A stretch of DNA of 59,043 bases, taken from contig NZ_JAGGOW010000077.1 in the NCBI RefSeq assembly GCF_018614135.1, positions 1-59,043 of the forward strand. Direction: 5' to 3'. The position numbers and the translations under genes are program-made. The notes beneath the pieces were generated by a model. That model was not told where the DNA came from, made no database searches, and saw nothing but the letters and a program-made list of their open reading frames with translations. The stretch is from Streptomyces sp. ISL-66. GTDB lineage: Bacteria > Actinomycetota > Actinomycetes > Streptomycetales > Streptomycetaceae. Of this stretch, positions 49,001 to 56,842 are shown one piece after another. Positions within the stretch are counted from its first letter, which is position 1. Each line of letters starts with the position of its first letter.

Positions 49001-51100
49001 CTCTCGGTGCTGGACCAGACGCTGCAGCGCTCCGGCACGCAGCAGACCGCCACCCAGGCCATCGCGGGCGAGCTGGAGCGCCGCGAGCACCTCGCCGCCA
49101 TCCAGCCGGCGTGGGCCGGGGTCAAGGACCAGCACGCCGAGACGCGGTACGGCAAGGCCCTGCTCGACGCGCTGGGCCCCGAGGACTACGCCCGCGTCAG
49201 CAGCGGCGAGGCGTACGGAACCCTGATGAGGCTGGCCCGCACCGTCGAGGAGCGCGGTTTCGACGCCGAGGACCTGCTGGTGCGTACCGCCCGCTCGCGC
49301 GAGCTGGAGACCGCCGACGACGCCAGCAAGGCCATGCACTACCGCCTCAAGCAGGCTTTCAACCTGGTCGAGCGCGACGAGATCCGTGCGGAGAAGGCCG
49401 AGCAGCGCGAAGCCCTCGCCGCCCAGGAGCAGACGGTCGACGCCGCCATCGAGGCCGGGCAGACGACCGCTGACCCGGAGGAGTTGAAGCAGCTGCTCGA
49501 CGCTGCGGACGAGGCCGCCCGGGTCCACCCGCACCAGGACGAACTTCTGCAGCAGACCCTCGCCACCCAGATGGGCGCCGAGGTCCTGGGCGCCGCGGCC
49601 GACGAGGAGATCCGCCAGCAGCAGGAGACGGCCGTCATCGAGGCCGCGACCGCCGAGCCCGTCGACCAGGACCAGCTGCAGCAGCTGGTCGACACCCGCG
49701 CGCCCGCACAGGACTCTCAGGACTTTGACCAGCTCAACATGGAGCTGCTGCTTCGCCAGTCCTTCGCCTTCCAGGTCGAGGCGGACGTCCTGCACGCCGG
49801 ACAGGACAACGAGGTCAAGCAGCGCCAGGCCGCCGAGCGCGAGGCGCAGCTGGAGGCCATGGACTCCTACCGTGCCCGCACGCCGGAGATTGACGGGGAC
49901 CTGGGCCGGTTCATGGGCGAGTGGGCCGAGCTGATGGACCAGCGCACCGAGCAGCTGGGCCAGCGTGTCGCCGAGCAGCAGCCGGCATGGGCGATCGAGC
50001 GTCTGGGCCCGGTGCCCGAGGACCCGACCGAGCGCGCCGACTGGGAGCTGCGCGCCGGCCGCGTCGAGCGGTACCGCGAGGCCCACTCCTTCGACAAGGA
50101 AGCCGACGCCATCGGCCAGGCCCCTCCGGACGGCGCCGTCGAGGCGCGTGCCGACTGGGAGCGAGCACGCCGTGCCCTCGGTGTGCCGGAGGAACTGGCC
50201 GACATCTCCCGCGCGAGCGAGGAGAACCTGCGCCAGTCCATCGAGCGCGCCGAGCGTGAGGAGGAGTGGGCGCCGCCGTACGTCGCCGACGACATGCAGC
50301 GGTCGTTCAAGGCGGAGCGCGACTACGAGAACCAGGCCGTGCAGATGGAGCTGCGCGCCCAGGAGATGGCGGACAAGGAGGTCGCCGAGCACGAGGAGCG
50401 CATCAACAAGGCCCTGGATGAAGTCTCGAAGGCCACCGGCTACAACGAACACCAGCAGGCCCTCGCCCAGGCGATGGCGCTGCAGCAGGTTCCCACGCTT
50501 CAGGCGGACATCGAGCCCGGCGAGCTGGTGCGCGACACCCTCGACCGGGCCGAGACCAGCCGGAACATCGCGGAGACGATGGGCGACCGCGCGCGGCAGT
50601 ACCAGGAGATCCACGAGACCCGCGAGAAGTGGTTCGCCGAGACGCAGCAGGTGCGCGAAGAGGCCGACTACGCCCGGATCGAGCTGGAGCGCCGCAACCC
50701 CGTCCTGGAACCGGAGACCGCCGAGCCGGAGCCGGAGTCGGCCCCGGCCGCCACGCCGACCCCGCAGCCGTCCGCCGAGGAGCAGCTGCTTGCCGCGATG
50801 GAGCAGGCCCGCCAGGCGCAGCAGATCCTCGAACAGCGCGCCCAGGAGCGAGAGCAGGAAGCCCAGCGCGAGGCGCAGCCGCAGGCCGAAGAGGTCGACC
50901 GCGAGCGCCGCGACTCCGGCATGGACTTCGAGGCCGAGTACGAGCGGCTGGGCCGCGAGATGGCCCAGATCGACCACGGCCAGGACCACGACGTCGAGCC
51001 CGCGGGCAGCATCCCGGCCGCACCCGAGCCGCAGCCCGCCCCGGCCCCCGAGCCGCCCGCGCCCCCTGCTCCGGACATCGACATCGACATCGAGATGTAG
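46061..51100 (+). CDS. traA: MobF-family relaxase with C-terminal helicase (TraA-like)
   Basis: 1679 residues from ATG 46061. N-terminal relaxase: AEHYYARS with Tyr24/Tyr25, DLTFSAPKSWSV (158-169) and the metal-binding HTSRDDDPQLHVH (His253, His263, His265). A RecD-like helicase follows: Walker A GPAGAGKS (about 600-607), Walker B VIVDEAG (about 677-683), GDHHQL and a late YASTVHGAQGRTV. It would nick one strand at oriT, stay bound to the 5' end, unwind and lead the strand out. From about 1000 on the chain is charged helix/coiled coil, then a Pro-rich linker and the tip APDIDIDIEM, shared with four proteins of the first operon. Confidence 0.92.
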   Translation: MLSISAGSDPAYLTREVAAGAEHYYARSVDLQGEPPGYWLGEGAAELGLEGTVDNEVFTDLYKDWIDPRKRDEMLERLAAIPHEEGTPEYAKAEKAIRKDARLGNAPKNYEKSFQRRFEAALSDAQAQTPGVELTPERVKAIELDTRKHSPSATLYYDLTFSAPKSWSVYHASLQVKAAECRKAGDLEGAERYAAKADRVWDAWKVGVKAGLEHMQDEAGYTRLGHHGKKVEGRSTGRYVKGEGFIVSAWAQHTSRDDDPQLHVHATVLNKIKAVEIDPVTGEERVTWGSVDGNGLWVHKQAVGHLAERIAEQELERTEGVRFATRPDGKAREIVGIDQDLRDGFSSRRVAIKAEVAEVAKAYEERYGTAPSPYVLARMSEDVTLQQRQAKKHDAVTRDQLLDRWEAFSQERFRDSLANVPDQVEHESALHDLHRPYKEFDPERIQQRAIAAVQEQKATWRRSDLIVELNRQLPDTLGGMEAHEVRDLLNRLADEALDPTSDNGVVCATAPHLVEIPVELQRADGSFVYEPADNNVNRYATERHIATEERMRTFAGERGAPTIPSELVEEVIARRGLKGKQADFVRSAATSGRKLDLLIGPAGAGKSYTLAALTEVWESYEGRQVIGLASGERAAQVLADEGLTNVANISMLLKKHDDMAAGKHVPDAEKYRIAPGTLVIVDEAGMTNTPDMDRVRALVESYGAKMIGSGDHHQLTAVGAGGLFGQLAEEMPGVHTLEEVRRFRDIDPVTGETKVREWEAKASLQLREGDSEALAQYELHGRFRGGSAEEMTERAYQEWIKDQLAGRNPLLVAPDNETAAELSARARADLVRARLVDEDGVVLRTGQQYGVETKAGRGDIIQMRRNDRNIGGESGQFATNRLTATVTGISDNGSLMVQLADGSRMHLPAAYVQTHVELAYASTVHGAQGRTVGPCHSLVDEQTTREALYVSLSRGQDGNWAYVITHRDGQGVKEEDIPHYLSVLDQTLQRSGTQQTATQAIAGELERREHLAAIQPAWAGVKDQHAETRYGKALLDALGPEDYARVSSGEAYGTLMRLARTVEERGFDAEDLLVRTARSRELETADDASKAMHYRLKQAFNLVERDEIRAEKAEQREALAAQEQTVDAAIEAGQTTADPEELKQLLDAADEAARVHPHQDELLQQTLATQMGAEVLGAAADEEIRQQQETAVIEAATAEPVDQDQLQQLVDTRAPAQDSQDFDQLNMELLLRQSFAFQVEADVLHAGQDNEVKQRQAAEREAQLEAMDSYRARTPEIDGDLGRFMGEWAELMDQRTEQLGQRVAEQQPAWAIERLGPVPEDPTERADWELRAGRVERYREAHSFDKEADAIGQAPPDGAVEARADWERARRALGVPEELADISRASEENLRQSIERAEREEEWAPPYVADDMQRSFKAERDYENQAVQMELRAQEMADKEVAEHEERINKALDEVSKATGYNEHQQALAQAMALQQVPTLQADIEPGELVRDTLDRAETSRNIAETMGDRARQYQEIHETREKWFAETQQVREEADYARIELERRNPVLEPETAEPEPESAPAATPTPQPSAEEQLLAAMEQARQAQQILEQRAQEREQEAQREAQPQAEEVDRERRDSGMDFEAEYERLGREMAQIDHGQDHDVEPAGSIPAAPEPQPAPAPEPPAPPAPDIDIDIEM

Positions 51101-51104
51101 GCCA

Positions 51105-51131
51105 CGGGCCAGCGGGCAACCCGCTGGCCCG
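51105..51131 (+). terminator. 12-bp hairpin after the relaxase
   Basis: CGGGCCAGCGGG (51105-51116), loop CAA, exact complement 51120-51131, four bases after the stop. Confidence 0.75.
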
Positions 51132-51178
51132 CCCCATTTCCTGGCTCCGTGTCACAAGAGCCCGCTACCTTGACGGAC

Positions 51179-51619
51179 ATGGCCGAGACATCGTGGTGGA
51201 ACCGGGGCGGCCCGCAGCCGCCGGCCCAGCCGACCCAGGCGCCCGCGGCGCAGGACCTGCCGCCGCGCGTCGTGCGCTCACGCAGCGAGCTGGAGAAACT
51301 CCGCGACGACGCGCTGGCCTCCCAGGCCCTGCCGCCGGGCGACGCACGGATGATCTGGGTCTCTCCCGACGGCGTCGCGAGCGCGCTGGAGGCCATCATC
51401 CACACCACCCGGTGGCTGCTCGGTGAGCGCGAGTGGGCCCCGATCTCCCGGGAGCTGTACCCCTACCCCGATCTGCCGGTCCCGCTGATCCGTACGCACG
51501 CCGAGGACGCGATCTTCGGCTACAAGTGGACCGACACCTCCGAGTGGTACGCCGGCGGCGTCAAGCGCACCGTGCAGTGGGCGACGTCGGCCGACGAGGA
51601 ACGCCCCATCTTCGAGTGA
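51179..51619 (+). CDS. Hypothetical protein, 146 residues
   Basis: ATG 51179; TACCTT (51166-51171) ends seven bases before it, leaderless type. GTG 51149 would add ten residues. The N-terminus is Trp/Pro-rich; the rest (ARMIWVSPDGVASALEAIIHTTRWLLGERE...) looks globular. A terminator follows. No family recognised. Confidence 0.6.
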   Translation: MAETSWWNRGGPQPPAQPTQAPAAQDLPPRVVRSRSELEKLRDDALASQALPPGDARMIWVSPDGVASALEAIIHTTRWLLGEREWAPISRELYPYPDLPVPLIRTHAEDAIFGYKWTDTSEWYAGGVKRTVQWATSADEERPIFE

Positions 51620-51651
51620 GCGCAGTTCCCTGACGGCACCCGCAGACTTCC

Positions 51652-51681
51652 AGCCCTCCCCGGCCGCGGCCGGGGAGGGCT
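51652..51681 (+). terminator. 14-bp hairpin followed by TT
   Basis: AGCCCTCCCCGGCC (51652-51665) pairs with 51668-51681 around a two-base loop, then TTCGCG. It separates the gene at 51179 from the partition-like genes. Confidence 0.8.
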
Positions 51682-51763
51682 TTCGCGTATCAAGCGGGCG
51701 TTACGGGGCCGGAAGCTGGCGTCCGTGATGTGTTGATCTCTGCTGTGCCCATAGGCTCCCGAC

Positions 51764-52435
51764 ATGCTCATCGCGAACATGTCGCCCCGGACCATGGCCA
51801 AGACCACTGACACCGGGTGGCTGTCGCACGCCCTGGTGGAGGACGAGGAAGGCTACGAGGTCGTCGGGTACGACGCCGACCACAGCAAGCAGTTCTGGGC
51901 CTGGAGCCAGCCGGAGAAGGGCAAATTCGCCTTCCCCGTGCACGCGCAGGCCGACGCCAAGTTCCACACGAAGGTCGTGCCCCCGACGGGGAAGACGATC
52001 GCGATGGTGGACTGCGGACACAGCGAGAACCACCCCTTCGTCGCGGACTCGGTGCTCCGCATCGCCGACCTGGTGATCCTGCACATGTCGCCGACCGCCG
52101 GTGACTGGGAGCGGGTCGTCGAGCCGGAGACCGCGAAGCCGTTCAAGGACATCCTGGCGAGCAGTGCCCCTTTGAGGGCCACCGGCAGGAAGCCCGAGAC
52201 ATGGGTGCTGCTCAACCGCACCGTGGCGAACGCGTCGTCGACCGGCTACTACCGGGAGGAGATGATCAAGGAGGGGTATCAGGTGTTCTCCACGGTCATC
52301 CCGCGCAGCGAGCGGTTCGGCGACTCCATCGGGGCGCCGGTGGAGGGTGCCGCCAAGACGGCGTTCGGTGCGCTCGTGACGGAGATGAAGAAGCGCGGGC
52401 TGCTGCCCGTTGGTAACCAGGAGGTCGGCCGGTGA
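51764..52435 (+). CDS. ParA-like partition ATPase with altered P-loop
   Basis: 223 residues from ATG 51764; TAGGCT ends six bases before it. MLIANMSPRTMAKTTDTGWLSHAL aligns with the ParA start, but the Gly-rich P-loop (KGGxGKTT) reads SPRTMAKTT, keeping Lys13-Thr-Thr. YEVVGYDADHSKQ gives switch I (Asp37, Asp39) and TIAMVDCGHS the Walker B Asp83; ADLVILHMSPTAGDW fits the following strand. ParA ATPases move DNA to daughter cells using a ParB partner. Overlaps the next gene by four bases. ATP binding is uncertain because of the altered loop. Confidence 0.65.
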   Translation: MLIANMSPRTMAKTTDTGWLSHALVEDEEGYEVVGYDADHSKQFWAWSQPEKGKFAFPVHAQADAKFHTKVVPPTGKTIAMVDCGHSENHPFVADSVLRIADLVILHMSPTAGDWERVVEPETAKPFKDILASSAPLRATGRKPETWVLLNRTVANASSTGYYREEMIKEGYQVFSTVIPRSERFGDSIGAPVEGAAKTAFGALVTEMKKRGLLPVGNQEVGR

Positions 52436-53511
52436 GTCCCACCCGGCAGGAGATTCGAGACCAGCGTGCCGCCGCGGCAGAGGCGCGCCGGCAGTCCGAA
52501 GGGGCGAAGGCGGAGGCGACCGGCCCCGCCGAGGCGACCGTCCCGGCCCCGGCCGGGGAGCGCGACCCGGTGGCGTCGCCCGCCGCAGTGGAGCCGTACC
52601 GGCCGCAGGCGTTCACCCCGGACCTGATTCCCGAGCCCGTCGAGGTGGAGGTCGAGGCCGAAGGCGAGCTGACGCCCCAGGAAGTTGACGACCTGGGGCA
52701 CTGTGAGGCCGCGTTCGGCAACGGCAACCGGGCCGAGTGGATGAAGTGGAAGGCCGCGCACGCGGTCCGCTCCCGGCGCCTGCACCGTCAGGGCGGGCGC
52801 ACGTGGCCGGACTACTGTCAGGACCAGTTTGGTGAGTCGGAGTCGGAGGTCAACCGGCGCATCCAGCAGTGGCCCGTGCTCAAGGCCATCACCGAGCAGC
52901 AGGACCGGCCCCGCGCGATCCCCGACTCCCACGTCCACCGGCTGCTGCCCATGGTCGAGCAGCACGGCCAGGACACAACCGCCCGCGCGTACGTCGCGCT
53001 TCGGGTATGGGCGGCCGAGCGTCGTCACCGGGTCACGGCCGACGTGGTCGACGGCCTGGTCGAGCTGGCGCGGGTAGCCGAGCCGGTGGCGCTGACGACC
53101 GCGCGGACCTTCCAGGCCGCGATCGAGGCGAAGCCGAAGCCCAAGACGACGCGGTCCAGGAAGAAGGAAACGGCCCCGGCCTCCGCGGAGACGGCCCCGG
53201 CCGACGTCGAGACCGGCGCCCAGGAGCAAGCCGCCCCCCAGACGGGAGGTCACCCAAATTTGGGTGACTCGACGGGCGGATCCCCGACAGGCGAGAGTGC
53301 CGACGACGGCGACGAGTCGGTGGTCGAGGCGGAGATCGTGGACGAGCAGCCCCCGCACCGGGCGATCAGGATGCGCGACCTGCTGCAGGGACTGCTGGCC
53401 GGGATCGAGGCGGGCGCCCTGCACGACGCGCCGGCCGAGGCATTGAAGGACATCAGCACCGCGGCGCTGGGCATCGCGTACGCGGTCGACGAGGTCCTCA
53501 AGGACCAGTAG
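52432..53511 (+). CDS. ParB-like centromere-binding candidate
   Basis: 359 residues from GTG 52432, overlapping the ParA-like gene, AGGAGG upstream. A charged N-terminus is followed by a helical core (about 83-215) with an HTH-like stretch, WPDYCQDQFGESESEVNRRIQQWPVLKAI, then a basic Lys/Arg/Pro linker and an acidic helical C-terminus. It lacks the canonical ParB box. Centromere-like site 3 lies inside its coding region (encoding GHPNLGD) and site 4 just after it. Position and DNA-binding look support the role; it is inference. Confidence 0.55.
   Translation: MSPTRQEIRDQRAAAAEARRQSEGAKAEATGPAEATVPAPAGERDPVASPAAVEPYRPQAFTPDLIPEPVEVEVEAEGELTPQEVDDLGHCEAAFGNGNRAEWMKWKAAHAVRSRRLHRQGGRTWPDYCQDQFGESESEVNRRIQQWPVLKAITEQQDRPRAIPDSHVHRLLPMVEQHGQDTTARAYVALRVWAAERRHRVTADVVDGLVELARVAEPVALTTARTFQAAIEAKPKPKTTRSRKKETAPASAETAPADVETGAQEQAAPQTGGHPNLGDSTGGSPTGESADDGDESVVEAEIVDEQPPHRAIRMRDLLQGLLAGIEAGALHDAPAEALKDISTAALGIAYAVDEVLKDQ
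53249..53268. repeat. Centromere-like palindrome, site 3
   Basis: GTCACCCAAATTTGGGTGAC inside the ParB-like gene. Keeping a perfect 20-bp palindrome within coding sequence, in a low-complexity linker, suggests selection on the DNA. Confidence 0.75.
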
Positions 53512-53527
53512 CGGACCCGGGCAACGC

Positions 53528-53565
53528 GAAGGGGGAGTCACCCAAATTTGGGTGACTCCCCCTTC
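53528..53565. repeat. Centromere-like palindrome, site 4
   Basis: The same 20-bp core (53537-53556) extended by GAAGGGGGA/TCCCCCTTC to a perfect 38-bp palindrome between convergent genes ending at 53511 (+) and 53584 (-). It may also act as a bidirectional terminator. Confidence 0.75.
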
Positions 53566-53583
53566 TACTTCCGTCGGGCTGGG

Positions 53584-54267
53584 TCAGCCGGCCGGGTCCT
53601 TCTTGCTGCGCTTCTTCTCCGGGTCGGGGCGCCGGGCGATGTCCCGCTCGATCCAGTCGAAGAGACCATGGTCGGCGAAGTCATCGAGAGCGAGGGCGTC
53701 CTCCCCGTGTTCCGGGATGGCGTGCAGCGGCTCACGCAGCTTCTCCGGGTCGACGTAGCCGCACTCCTTCAACTCCTTCTTCATGAAGGTCTCGACGGCC
53801 GGCCACCACCGCATGTGCCACTCGGCCGCACGGGTCGGCGGGGCCGCCTTCTCGTACGCCCAGTGCCAGTAGGCGCACAGCCACGTCAGCTGGATCCGCA
53901 GCTGCTGGTGGCGGTACCAGCACGGCCGCCAGACGTCCTGGGCGTAGACGGGGAGAAAGATCTTGTTGCACCAGCTGTTCAGCCAGTCCCACAGCTCCCG
54001 GCACTGCTCCTTGTCCAGCTCCACCCAGTTCGGCGCGGTGCCCGGCCCCTCCGGCTCTTCCTCTTCTGCCTTGTCCTGCAGCTTCTGGACCGCGTCGGAG
54101 ACCTCGCCGAGCACCTTCCGCAGTCCGGCGATGGCGTCGCCGTACTCGGCACCCTCCAGGCTCTCCAGCCGTCCGGCGAGGTCCTCCAGCCCGGAAGTGA
54201 GAGTGGTCCGCGCCTCCGAGAGGTCCCGGGCCAGCGCGAGGAGCATGTCCCCCGGCTCCAGCTTCAT
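53584..54267 (-). CDS. DUF4913-like protein coupled to the transfer ATPase
   Basis: 227 residues from ATG 54267, overlapping the upstream stop. A helical N-terminal half (LSEARTTLTSGLEDLAGRLESL...) is followed by a Trp-rich domain (NWVELDKEQCRELWDWLNSW...PCWYRHQQLRIQLTWLCAYW) typical of DUF4913, a family found in actinobacterial mobile elements. Coupling to the coupling-protein gene suggests a transfer role. Confidence 0.75.
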   Translation of the reverse strand: MKLEPGDMLLALARDLSEARTTLTSGLEDLAGRLESLEGAEYGDAIAGLRKVLGEVSDAVQKLQDKAEEEEPEGPGTAPNWVELDKEQCRELWDWLNSWCNKIFLPVYAQDVWRPCWYRHQQLRIQLTWLCAYWHWAYEKAAPPTRAAEWHMRWWPAVETFMKKELKECGYVDPEKLREPLHAIPEHGEDALALDDFADHGLFDWIERDIARRPDPEKKRSKKDPAG

Positions 54268-56546
54268 CAGAAGGCCCCCAGGTCGTCAGCGTCGCGCCGA
54301 CGGCGGGGCGGCTGGGCCGGTCCGGTCGGCTTGCTCGGTCCGGCCGTGCCGGTGTCACGCAGCTGCTTGGGCTGCTCCTTCACCGCGGGCTGCTCGACGG
54401 GGGCGGGCTGCTCCGGCACCAGGTGCGCGGTCGGCTCGAACGAGGGCTTCTCCGGCCCGCGCTGGGGCGCGGGCGGCTTGACGACCTCTCCGGGTACGAC
54501 CCGCAGGTGGTCACGCGGTCCGGGGAACCCGCCGGTGCTCCAGCCGCTGGCCGCCGGGTCCGACGTCCACGGGCTGACTTCTGCCGCCGGGGCGGGCGGC
54601 GCCCAGGGCTCTTCGGGCTGCGGTCCCCACAGGTCCGGGGCCGGGGCCTCCACCCACGGGCTGGCTTCCGGGGCCGCCGGCACGGTGGCGAGCTTGCGCT
54701 TGCGCGCCTTGAGTTCGGCCTTGGCCGCCCTCTTGTTGTCCCGGACGACGTTCTTGACGTCCTTGCGCTCCCACACCGGGGTGTAGGTGGCGACGACCGG
54801 ACCGCCGAGGTACTTGCGGAACATCAGGATCTCGCCCGGGTCGAGGTACATGATGTCGGAGATCGTCATGGTCGGCTTCTCCACCCAGGTGTAGGAGGAG
54901 GAGCGGTTCGAGGTGGCGTTCAGGCCCCCCGAGTTCGATTCCGACTGGCTCTCCTGCTTGACCCGCTTCAGGCCGGTCAGCTTCGAGAGGTCTTCCAGGT
55001 GCTCGACGTTGCTCAGGCCGCCGAGGATCAGCTTTACGCAGTTCTCCCAGATGGTCTGGTAGGCGAACTTTCCGTACCGCTCGTGGATCTGCGCCGGGGA
55101 CTGGAATACGGCGTGGATCGTGATGCCGATGCCCCGGCTGTCAGCCGTCCAGCGCTGCAGCGGAACGCTGCAGATCAGCGCCGCTTCGTCCAGCACGAAC
55201 GTCATCGGCGGGTCCAGTCGGCCGCCGCGCGAGCGGGACGCCATCGTCCGCGCCCCTGCGTACACCTCGCTGGTCAGGCAGGTGAACAGCGGGCCCATGC
55301 CCCCGATGTCGCTGTCGTTGCCGAGCATGTAGAGCGTGTCCCGCGAGCGCAGGTACGCCTCGGTGTCGAACTGCGCGTTGGGCCGGTGCGCCGACAGGAT
55401 CACGTTCTGGATGTCCGGGGAGTCCAGGAACATGAAGGTCTGGGAGAGCGTGCCGAACACGTTCTCCAGCGTCGTCGCCTTGCCGTCGACCTTCTGCTGC
55501 TGCTCCAGGTCGTCCTGCCAGCCGCGGGGCGCGATGTCCACGTGCTTCTGGAAGATCTCGATCGCTTCGTAGCGGTGCGGCTGCTTGGACCACCGGGCCA
55601 CGTCGATCAGGGACAGGCCCTCGACGTCAGCGGCCCACATGAATGCCTTGAGCACCCGGTAGGAGCTGGAGGTCCAGAAGTTCCGGTTCTCCATGCCCTT
55701 GGTGAAGTCGGAGCCCTCCAGCAGGGCCTTGGCCCGTCGCTTGGAGCGCTCGATGCCGAGCTTCGGGTCCGAGCAGCCGATGACCGGGTCCCACGCGATG
55801 TTCGAGGGCCGGTCGGCCAGACCCTCCGGGTTCCAGATCAGGATGTTGCCGACCCGGGCGCGGATCGCTTCGGTCAGCTCGACGATGTCGTACTTCGTGC
55901 TGGTGGCCAGCACCGCACCCACCGCGTCCAGCAGCCAGTTGCCCAGCTTGGCCGTCTTGCCCGCACCCATCGGGGCGAGCATCAGGGAGGACTCCTCGAT
56001 CGCCGCGTACAGGTGCAGGCCGGTCTTGCGGTCGCGTCCGATGTAGAAGCCGACGGCGTTGGTCGGCACCTTCCGGGCGGGGACGTCCGTGAGGCTGGGC
56101 CGCAGGACCTTGCGCTTCTTGACCAGCGGGGCGCGGGTCATCTGCTTCTTGAGCCGCTTCCTGTCCGCGAAGCCGTCGCTCTCGCGGCCGAAGTCCATGT
56201 TCGTCTTCACGTACATGTAGCCCGCGCCGACCAGGCCGACCACGAGTCCGGTCGTCAGGAGGGGTTGCGCGGCGAAGAGTTCCCCGGCGCCGTCGGCCAG
56301 GCCGCCGAAGATCGTCCCGAGGATGTCGCCCGCGTCCCCGGTGGTGTCGGTGGGGGTGATCTCCCCCGCCGCGAGGAACGTGGTGGGCACGCCGAGCGCC
56401 GTAACGCGCACGCCCGACCCGCGCCAGAAGGGGGCCTCGCTGAACAGCGGGCTCCGAGGGGCCGGCTGCTGGTGTTCGGCCGTCTCCGGGATGTCTTCCG
56501 GAGACGTCGAGTCGATGTGGTTGCTGCCCTTACTGTTGTCGTTCAC
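54267..56546 (-). CDS. VirD4/TraD-type coupling ATPase
   Basis: 759 residues from GTG 56546, chosen for AAGGAGGAG seven bases ahead. An N-terminal hydrophobic region includes a TM helix (LLTTGLVVGLVGAGYMYV). The ATPase core has Walker A APMGAGKTAKL (about 190-197), Walker B MTFVLDEAALIC (about 447-453), and FQSPAQIHERYG after it. A Pro-rich, partly acidic C-terminus may bind cargo. Coupling proteins bring the relaxase-DNA complex to the secretion channel. The adjacent membrane coiled-coil gene and DUF4913 gene form one operon. Confidence 0.88.
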   Translation of the reverse strand: MNDNSKGSNHIDSTSPEDIPETAEHQQPAPRSPLFSEAPFWRGSGVRVTALGVPTTFLAAGEITPTDTTGDAGDILGTIFGGLADGAGELFAAQPLLTTGLVVGLVGAGYMYVKTNMDFGRESDGFADRKRLKKQMTRAPLVKKRKVLRPSLTDVPARKVPTNAVGFYIGRDRKTGLHLYAAIEESSLMLAPMGAGKTAKLGNWLLDAVGAVLATSTKYDIVELTEAIRARVGNILIWNPEGLADRPSNIAWDPVIGCSDPKLGIERSKRRAKALLEGSDFTKGMENRNFWTSSSYRVLKAFMWAADVEGLSLIDVARWSKQPHRYEAIEIFQKHVDIAPRGWQDDLEQQQKVDGKATTLENVFGTLSQTFMFLDSPDIQNVILSAHRPNAQFDTEAYLRSRDTLYMLGNDSDIGGMGPLFTCLTSEVYAGARTMASRSRGGRLDPPMTFVLDEAALICSVPLQRWTADSRGIGITIHAVFQSPAQIHERYGKFAYQTIWENCVKLILGGLSNVEHLEDLSKLTGLKRVKQESQSESNSGGLNATSNRSSSYTWVEKPTMTISDIMYLDPGEILMFRKYLGGPVVATYTPVWERKDVKNVVRDNKRAAKAELKARKRKLATVPAAPEASPWVEAPAPDLWGPQPEEPWAPPAPAAEVSPWTSDPAASGWSTGGFPGPRDHLRVVPGEVVKPPAPQRGPEKPSFEPTAHLVPEQPAPVEQPAVKEQPKQLRDTGTAGPSKPTGPAQPPRRRRDADDLGAF

Positions 56547-56567
56547 GAGGGTCTCCTCCTTCGTCAG

Positions 56568-56610
56568 GGCCCCGGTGCTGCAGCCGCCAAGCTCAGTAAG
56601 CACCGGGGCC
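56568..56610 (-). promoter_or_regulatory. 12-bp leader hairpin before the coupling-ATPase start
   Basis: GGCCCCGGTGCT (56568-56579) and its exact complement at 56599-56610, loop of 19. It ends about ten bases before the ribosome site of the gene starting at 56546, so it would form in the mRNA leader and could attenuate expression. Confidence 0.5.
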
Positions 56611-56820
56611 ACTCCTGTCTGTATACGTCCCTGAACTGACAAGTGCGGCATGGTTATCGCCGATCGTTACGGACCTACCGCGCACGGTTGCGCGGCTTCC
56701 CGCCGGGCGGGATGACCTGGGCAGATTGCCCGCCAGACCGGACACCTTCGTGTTCGGTCCGCCCATCCCGCCGGTGGTGGTCACCGGTCCGCCGATCATG
56801 CAGAGCCGGGCCTGTGGACA

Positions 56821-56842
56821 GAGCCCGGCGATTTCCGGGCTC
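56821..56842 (-). terminator. 8-bp hairpin overlapping the stop of the gene at 56841
   Basis: GAGCCCGG (56821-56828), loop CGATTT, exact complement 56835-56842. Confidence 0.65.

Noticed and set aside
47915..50989. Very long open frame opposite the relaxase gene
   Set aside because: A mirror of GC-rich codon bias; the + frame has all relaxase and helicase motifs. Similar long antisense frames opposite 54423-56639, 56643-58793 and 33455-35581 were dropped for the same reason.
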